From: Xiheimicrobium sp033763395 | GTDB lineage: Bacteria > Myxococcota > Myxococcia > Myxococcales > Myxococcaceae | Assembly: GCA_033763395.1 (NCBI GenBank) | Contig: JANRKQ010000074.1 | Span: 26,005-90,004 of the forward strand | Reading direction: 5' to 3' | DNA length: 64,000 nt | Shown here: in pieces, positions 59,106 to 64,000 of the stretch | Layout of the letters: every line of letters begins with the position of its first letter | Position numbering within the stretch: the first letter of the stretch is position 1 | The notes under the pieces: model-generated | What the model was told of the DNA's origin: nothing | What the model saw: the letters and a program-made list of their open reading frames with translations, nothing else | Database searches by the model: none | Made by a program: the position numbers and the translations under genes

Positions 59106-60425
59106 ATGCGAAAGAGCGGGGGAGACGGTCCAGAAACGACACCGTCGCAGGGCGTGCGTGCTGCAGGCCTGCTGCTGATGCTGGGTCTCGCCGCGAGGTG
59201 TTCTCCGCCGACGACCGTCATGTGCCTGCCTGGTCCGATGCCTCCCCCGGCGCCGGCGCGCATCGTGCCCGCGGGCCAGATTGCGCCCTTCCCGCTCGAG
59301 CTGCCGGTCAGCCTGTGCAACCTCGCTGAGGACTCGCTCTCGGTGGTCGCGACCCTGCGAGGAGCCCCGCCCGGGGCCACGGTGTCCGTCTCCGACGTGC
59401 GGCTGCGCGCCTCGGAGCGGCGGGTGTCGATGACCGTCGACGTCGGTACACTCCCGGCAGGCTCGTACCTTCTGCAAGTCATCGTCGACCCGGCAGTCGC
59501 GTCGACGACCGTGCCACTTCTCGTCGCGGCCGACCGCATGGCTGAGCCGACCGAGCGGCGATTGCTCGCGACTCCGTGTCGCACGCCGCTCGTCACCACC
59601 AGCGGGACGCTGATCTGCGCAGAGCTTGGCGTGGGCCGCGGCTGGCGCGTGGAGCGTCCCGGCGGCGTTCCCGTTCGTTGGCCCGAGACACTCGAAGTGG
59701 CCACGGTGGGTGACGTGGTGTGGGTCATCGACCAGGCCGCAGACGCCTCCGTCGAGGTGCGTCGGCTCGTCGAGGTCGATGGTGGGCTGGCCGTCACTCA
59801 CGTTCAGCCGCTTCAACGCCCCGAATTCTCGTTCGTCGCTGTCAGTCGCCAGAAGGCCGTCGGCGCGGGCTGGCAGTTCATGGCGACGCCGGATGCGTCG
59901 GTGCTGACCCTCGAGTCCAACAACCTCAGCGCCTCATCGCCGAAGGTCGTGGCAGATGACACCTCTGTCATCGCACTCGACGTGTCGGTCCAGGCGCCCT
60001 GGTGTGACGTCAGCACGAGTGCGTGCTTCCCGAGCCCTGTTTCGGGCGCCGAACTCGTCGCCGCGACACCCACTGTAGCCTGGCTCTCGGGCAGCCCCCT
60101 GGTGGGGCCTGCCACGCTGTTTCCGCTTCCCACGCGGCAGCCCTTCCAGCTCTCCGCGGTGAGCCGTCCGCTCGGCCCTGACGCGGGCGTCGTCTTCTCA
60201 GTCCTGGTGCCTGGCGACGTGAGGCCGTTCGCGCCGAGTGATGGCGTCTGGGTGCCCGGCGCGCTCATCTTCACGGCCGACGCAGGCCTCTTTGCCGGAC
60301 GACTCGGGCCCCAGGGTTTCTCGCTCGAGCGTCTGCCTGCCGTGAGGCCCGTCACCGTGACTTCAGATTGGCTCGTCAGCCAGTCCACTGACACATCCGT
60401 CGAGCTCAACCGGCTCACGCCGTAG
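59106..60425 (+). CDS. Hypothetical lipoprotein, duplicated family (copy A)
   Basis: A 439-residue lipoprotein (lipobox near LAARC). It contains a beta-rich body of no known family with conserved landmarks shared with copy B (61961-63280): VPAGQIAPFP, LSVVATLRG, MTVDVGTLPAGSYLLQVIVDPAV, TVPLLVAADRM, GWRVERPGGVPVRWP, WCDVSTSACFPSP and a DAGVVF-type stretch. Both copies are exactly 439 residues when started at MRK, which favours ATG 59106 over the GTG at 59094. Convergent with the truncated TerB copy. The start of recF lies divergently upstream. Confidence 0.75.
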   Translation: MRKSGGDGPETTPSQGVRAAGLLLMLGLAARCSPPTTVMCLPGPMPPPAPARIVPAGQIAPFPLELPVSLCNLAEDSLSVVATLRGAPPGATVSVSDVRLRASERRVSMTVDVGTLPAGSYLLQVIVDPAVASTTVPLLVAADRMAEPTERRLLATPCRTPLVTTSGTLICAELGVGRGWRVERPGGVPVRWPETLEVATVGDVVWVIDQAADASVEVRRLVEVDGGLAVTHVQPLQRPEFSFVAVSRQKAVGAGWQFMATPDASVLTLESNNLSASSPKVVADDTSVIALDVSVQAPWCDVSTSACFPSPVSGAELVAATPTVAWLSGSPLVGPATLFPLPTRQPFQLSAVSRPLGPDAGVVFSVLVPGDVRPFAPSDGVWVPGALIFTADAGLFAGRLGPQGFSLERLPAVRPVTVTSDWLVSQSTDTSVELNRLTP

Positions 60426-60430
60426 GGTCG

Positions 60431-60715
60431 TCAGTCCATCGGCGCGACGGCGCCGTGAATCGTCTCGTCCACCACCGACATGGGCACCGAGAGCGCAGTC
60501 GCCACGTGGCCCAGCGCACCGTATTCCTCGTCGGAGACGTTGCCATCGGCGTGCGCCACCACGGTGAGGTGCTGCACCAGCCGGGCGCGCGAGAACAGCG
60601 GCACTTCTTTCAGCTTCGGCACCAGCGCGTCGAAGGCCTGCCGCGGGTCCTTCTCGGCCATCAACGCCGACAGCGGCTCGGCGCCGAGGAGCTGCGTCCG
60701 AAGCGCTTCGAACAT
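60431..60715 (-). pseudogene. Truncated tail of an M48/TerB gene
   Basis: 262 bases (60431-60692) match 63284-63545 with about six differences and encode the same C-terminal TerB-like residues (LLGAEPLSALMAEKDPRQAFDALVPKL...SRARLVQHLTVVAHADGNVSDEEYGALGHVATALSVPMSVVDETIHGA). Upstream of 60692 the similarity stops and a short non-homologous frame begins at ATG 60715. It is therefore a decayed duplicate of the 3' end of the gene at the right edge. Confidence 0.85.
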
Positions 60716-60788
60716 CGACCCCTGCGCGCGCCGCGAGGGGCGGGTTCCAGAGATCGCGTTTGGCCTCGAACTCCGCAAGGCTCCAGAC

Positions 60789-61892
60789 ATGAACAGGTTC
60801 CTCCGCGCCACGGTGCTGGTGTTCCTCGGGAGTGGGTGTTCGAGCGCCGTGCCGGTCACGGACGCTGGGGTTTCCATCGACATCGTCGACGCAGGGCACG
60901 CCGCAGACGGGGGCGAGCGACCAGACGCCGCGATTCCCGATGCCGCGATTCCCGACGCCGCGATTCCTGACGCCGCGATTCCCGACGCCGCGATTCCCGA
61001 CGCCGGGACCTCGTCATGCCCCTCAGGAGCGCCGAACGAGAGCGACCCTCCCCCGTGTCCTCAGTCATGGCCCGTGCGCTTCGAGTTTCGTGGAGCGCTC
61101 GACTCGTTCACGGGCTCGGTGATGGACCTCGACCGACTTCCGCTGCCGAGAATGTCGAGGCACTTCCAGAGCTCCGTCCCCATGTCCGTGGTCAGCCCCG
61201 GCCGGCGCGGGGCTTCGTCGAAGGCGCTTCGCTGCGAGTACGGCCTCGATGCCACGTGTCGGAACCAGACGTGCGGCTGGCAGACGGAGCCCACCAACCA
61301 GCTCCTCGGCGGCTACGACCCGACGGCCGGCGCGCTCCTGCTCGAGTTCTTCTTCCGCATCGAGCCCGGCTACGACATGGGCGGCGTCGGCATCAAATGG
61401 TTCGAGCTCTGGCGCCCCGACGGGACGGCGCGTTCTCAGCTTGGCCTTCTCTTCGGCGACTGGTCGTGGAACCCCAACAGCCGTGGCAACTGGGGCACGC
61501 CCTTCAGGACGATGGACCGGCCCATCAGCCCGAACCGCCGCGCGTGGATCGACGTGAATGACGGCGCCTGGCACCGGTACACGCTGCTCGTGCGGCCCAA
61601 CACCCGGGAAGGGACCATGGGCTCGGGGTGGGAAGTGGGCGACGGACAACCGAGCAGCCGCGACGGTCTGGTGAAGCTGTGGGTCGACGGCGTCAAGCAG
61701 GTGCACATCGAACAGGCCGTCGTCGGCGTGACGCCACCCGGTGGGAGCCGCCCGTGGACGAACCAGGCTGGAGTCGACGCCATCTCGGACGATGGGGTGG
61801 CGCGCCTCGAGCTCCCGTCGTTGTTCAACTGCAGCCAGCGCGCCGGTTGGGTCGAGGTCGAGCCGCCGATGGTGTGGCAGCAACCACGTTGA
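60789..61892 (+). CDS. Lipoprotein with concanavalin/LamG-like domain
   Basis: A 367-residue lipoprotein (lipobox LGSGC). Residues about 45-73 are a DAAIP repeat. The rest (about 80-365) is a beta-sandwich of the polysaccharide-lyase/LamG type: RFEFRGALDSFTGSV, MGGVGIKWFELWRPDG, WIDVNDGAWHRYTLLVRPN and GLVKLWVDGVKQVHIEQAVVG. These often bind or cleave polysaccharides. Three Cys in the sandwich suggest disulphides. It sits between the duplicated lipoprotein genes, so it may have come in with the duplication. Confidence 0.75.
   Translation: MNRFLRATVLVFLGSGCSSAVPVTDAGVSIDIVDAGHAADGGERPDAAIPDAAIPDAAIPDAAIPDAAIPDAGTSSCPSGAPNESDPPPCPQSWPVRFEFRGALDSFTGSVMDLDRLPLPRMSRHFQSSVPMSVVSPGRRGASSKALRCEYGLDATCRNQTCGWQTEPTNQLLGGYDPTAGALLLEFFFRIEPGYDMGGVGIKWFELWRPDGTARSQLGLLFGDWSWNPNSRGNWGTPFRTMDRPISPNRRAWIDVNDGAWHRYTLLVRPNTREGTMGSGWEVGDGQPSSRDGLVKLWVDGVKQVHIEQAVVGVTPPGGSRPWTNQAGVDAISDDGVARLELPSLFNCSQRAGWVEVEPPMVWQQPR
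60924..61007 (+). repeat. 15-bp coding minisatellite (DAAIP repeat)
   Basis: GACGCCGCGATTCCC occurs five times in tandem (60924-60998) with two single-base variants, followed by a partial unit ending at 61007. It encodes Asp-Ala-Ala-Ile-Pro repeats as a linker between lipid anchor and folded domain. The unit length is a multiple of three, so copy number could change linker length without shifting the frame. Confidence 0.85.
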
Positions 61893-61960
61893 CGACGGCC
61901 GCTCCGGACAGGGGCGCGAGGGCTCACCCTGAGAACGTCTCCTTTCGCGTCGCGCCGCGG

Positions 61961-63280
61961 GTGCGCAAGACTCGCCTCTCGATTGCACCCGTCCTCGAAC
62001 CACGCCGCCGTGACGCCGCCCAACGTCTCGCCGCTGCGCTCGTGGTGACGACGCTCACGCTGCTTCCGGCGTGTCCACCGCCCCCGGTCGGTCGGTGTCC
62101 TCCATCGGGAGGCGTGCCGGCCGTCGGCCTGGCGCGGCTCGTCCCCGCTGGCCGGATTCCTCCCATTCCAGTCGTCATTCCAGTCAACCCCTGCGGCCTC
62201 TCGGAAGACGCCCTCACGGTGGTGGCGACGCTGCGGGGTGGACCGCTCGGCCTGACGCCCACCGTCTCGAACGTGCGCCTCGATCCCGGGCAGTTCGGGC
62301 TGTCCATGATGGTCGACGTCGGCACCCTCGAGCCGGGCGGGTACCTGCTGCAGGTCATCGTCGACCCCGCCGTCACCTCGATGACGGTGCCGCTCTTCGT
62401 CGCGGCCGACCGCTCGACCGAGCCCGTGGAGCGCCGGAGCCTGTCTCAGAACTGCAACACCCCGGGCATCACCTCGAGCGGAGCGCTCCTGTGCGCCGAG
62501 CCCGCCTCGGTGCGCGGCTGGCGGGTGGAGCGGCCGGGTGCGTTGCCCGTCGTCTGGCCCGACGCCGTTGGCGTTTCGGCGGTCGACGACGTCGTCTGGG
62601 TCGTCGACCGCGCGCCCGACGCCGGCTTTGTGCTGCGCCGACTCATCGACACCGACGGCGGGCTCTTCTCGACGCACGAAGCCCAGCTCGACCGCCCGTT
62701 CTCATTCCTTGGCGTCAGTCGCCGCCGCGCCGTCGGCCCAGACTCGCAGTTCCTCGCGGTGCCCGACGCGTCGGTGCTGACGCGCATCGAGGGGCCCATC
62801 GGCTCGGCGGGGCGGGTGGTGGTCGACGACGATGGCGCGGTGTCGTTGGGCGCCGAATGGTGCGACGTCACCACCAGCGCGTGTTTTCCCACCCCAACGC
62901 CGAGCTCCGTGGTGCGTGCGGTGACGCCAACGGCGGTGTGGGGCGTCGCGACCAGCAGCAGCCTCGGCTTCGAGCCGCTGGTTCCAACGCCCGACACGCC
63001 GTGGGACCTGACCGCGGTGAGCCGGCCCCTCGGGCCCGATGCCGGCGTCGTCTTGACGTTGCCGCTGCCCGGTCAGACGACGCTCGAGCGTGGAAACCTC
63101 GCCAACTTTCCCGGCGCGCTCCTGCTGTCGACCGATGCAGGGCTCTTCGCTGGCCGGTGGACGCAGGGGCAGCTCGTGTTCGAGCGCATTCCCGGGGTGC
63201 GCCCAGAGGCCATCACGCCCGACTGGGTGGTGGCCCAGCCCTCACGGAGCTCGGTGGAGCTGATTCGCCTGCGCCGGTGA
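61961..63280 (+). CDS. Hypothetical lipoprotein, duplicated family (copy B)
   Basis: A 439-residue paralogue of copy A with the same landmark blocks (VPAGRIPPIP, LTVVATLRG, MMVDVGTLEPGGYLLQVIVDPAV, TVPLFVAADRS, GWRVERPGALPVVWP, WCDVTTSACFPTP). The start is GTG at 61961, giving MRK as in copy A. No ribosome site is near, so it is uncertain. The leader before the Cys (LVVTTLTLLPAC) is a lipobox. It converges with the M48/TerB gene at 63284. Function unknown. Confidence 0.75.
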   Translation: MRKTRLSIAPVLEPRRRDAAQRLAAALVVTTLTLLPACPPPPVGRCPPSGGVPAVGLARLVPAGRIPPIPVVIPVNPCGLSEDALTVVATLRGGPLGLTPTVSNVRLDPGQFGLSMMVDVGTLEPGGYLLQVIVDPAVTSMTVPLFVAADRSTEPVERRSLSQNCNTPGITSSGALLCAEPASVRGWRVERPGALPVVWPDAVGVSAVDDVVWVVDRAPDAGFVLRRLIDTDGGLFSTHEAQLDRPFSFLGVSRRRAVGPDSQFLAVPDASVLTRIEGPIGSAGRVVVDDDGAVSLGAEWCDVTTSACFPTPTPSSVVRAVTPTAVWGVATSSSLGFEPLVPTPDTPWDLTAVSRPLGPDAGVVLTLPLPGQTTLERGNLANFPGALLLSTDAGLFAGRWTQGQLVFERIPGVRPEAITPDWVVAQPSRSSVELIRLRR

Positions 63281-63283
63281 CGT

Positions 63284-64000
63284 TCAGTCCATCGGCGCGA
63301 CGGCGCCGTGAATCGTCTCGTCCACCACCGACATGGGCACCGAGAGCGCAGTCGCCACGTGGCCCAGCGCGCCGTATTCCTCGTCGGCGACGTTGCCATC
63401 GGCGTGCGCCACCACGGTGAGGTGCTGCACCAGCCGCGCGCGGGAGAACAGCGGCACCTCTTTCAGCTTCGGCACCAGCGCGTCGAAGGCCTGCCGCGGG
63501 TCCTTCTCGGCCATCAGCGCCGACAGCGGCTCGGCGCCGAGGAGCGCCATCATCGCCTTCTTCTCCATCTCCGAGACGCCGCCGTGCGCGTTCGCCACCA
63601 GCACCGCGCCCAGCCCCAGGGCCCGGCGCATCGCCTCGGCGTGCTCGCTCTTCTCTTCGAGGTAGCTGGGCTCCATCTCGCGGAAGTCGCGCTCGATGAT
63701 GGCGTCGACGTCGGCGTCGGACAGCCCGTCGGAGCCCCGGCCCGTCAGCGCCGCGAACGTCTTCGACTTCGAGAACGCCACCACCGCGCGCACGCGCAAG
63801 GGGCTGTAGGGGTGCGTGCTGAAACAATCGAGCGAGTCGTCGTACTCGTCGGGCTTCTGCCGGGCGGCCGGCGCCGCGGCCAGGCTCGTCACCTGCTTCG
63901 AGTACGCCTCGAGGTCGGCCTTCACGTACGCGCTCGACAGGCCCGAGGCCAACTTGAAGAAGCCGCTCGCGGCGGCCTCGGGGTCCTGCCCGCAGACGAG
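63284..64000 (-). CDS. M48 metallopeptidase/TerB-domain protein (5' end outside window)
   Basis: Only the C-terminal 238 residues are visible. The edge reads LVCGQDPEAAASGFFKLASGL, typical of M48 peptidases after the HExxH region (which would lie beyond 64000). CFSTHPYSPLRVRAVVAFS follows, the M48 terminal block. The last about 85 residues form a TerB-like helical domain (ALLGAEPLSALMAEKDPRQAF...HADGNVADEEYGALGHVA). Such proteins handle stress or membrane-protein quality. Its last 262 bases are duplicated at 60431-60692. Confidence 0.85.
   Translation of the reverse strand, partial: LVCGQDPEAAASGFFKLASGLSSAYVKADLEAYSKQVTSLAAAPAARQKPDEYDDSLDCFSTHPYSPLRVRAVVAFSKSKTFAALTGRGSDGLSDADVDAIIERDFREMEPSYLEEKSEHAEAMRRALGLGAVLVANAHGGVSEMEKKAMMALLGAEPLSALMAEKDPRQAFDALVPKLKEVPLFSRARLVQHLTVVAHADGNVADEEYGALGHVATALSVPMSVVDETIHGAVAPMD

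Overview
The window is GC-rich, densely coded DNA from a myxobacterium (Myxococcota, most likely the Myxococcus/Archangium side; genus not determinable here). The reasons are: MYXO-CTERM-type C-terminal anchors on glycine-rich secreted proteins, AgmX/PglI-type and AgmC-like proteins, two Ser/Thr kinases with membrane-tethered tails, many lipoproteins and FecR/PEGA/TPR envelope proteins, and a parS-like palindrome (TGTTCCACGTGGAACA). No tRNA, rRNA, CRISPR array, transposase or integrase was seen.

Layout. 1-5.3 kb: the end of a PAS histidine kinase, then a leftward ECF sigma/FecR/outer-membrane operon and an AgmX/PglI-domain protein. 5.7-7.9 kb: a glycine-rich anchored protein and a MORN-like secreted protein. 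7.9-10.6 kb: ergothioneine operon egtB-egtD-DUF427. 10.7-16.4 kb: GDPD lipoprotein, Coq4-like/TetR divergent pair with a palindromic operator, PrsW-like protease, Tex. 16.45-21.7 kb: a two-gene nucleotidyltransferase module lodged between two copies of the 3' end of a caspase-like gene. That caspase-like gene is the last gene of an operon GIN lipoprotein - ECF sigma - anti-sigma-like - caspase/surface-repeat protein. 22-35.3 kb: small secreted and TPR proteins, a second GIN lipoprotein, a kinase-PEGA-TonB fusion without an ordinary start codon, PhoD phosphatase, thioesterase, a pair of CpaB/SAF-like proteins, a thioredoxin-TPR protein and a second PrsW-like protease. 35.5-39.7 kb: a purine/ureide operon (allantoicase-OHCU decarboxylase fusion, hydroxyisourate hydrolase, ureidoglycolate lyase, Tat-exported FAD oxidoreductase) with the parS-like site just upstream. 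39.8-45.6 kb: kelch protein, an intergenic repeat cluster, and a coupled outer-membrane/FecR/membrane-anchor operon. 45.8-52.4 kb: DUF2330 protein, second kinase, an AgmC-like gene broken by one in-frame TAG, and a fragment of a choice-of-anchor-Q-type gene. 52.4-58.9 kb: ABC exporter operon, hypothetical genes, Uma2 protein, recF. 59.1-64 kb: a tandem duplication of a 439-residue lipoprotein gene, each copy facing the 3' end of an M48/TerB protein gene; one tail is a pseudogene.

Recurring logic: several operons pair an ECF sigma factor or FecR domain with a large envelope protein, and most neighbours are exported. This suggests envelope and surface signalling as the main theme, with metabolic islands for ergothioneine and ureide use. 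recF plus a parS-like palindrome suggest, but do not prove, a position on the origin-proximal side of the chromosome. The strongest leads are the nucleotidyltransferase module and its 58-bp flanking repeats, the sigma/caspase surface-repeat operon, the parS-like site, the amber codon in the AgmC-like gene, and the lipoprotein/M48 duplication.
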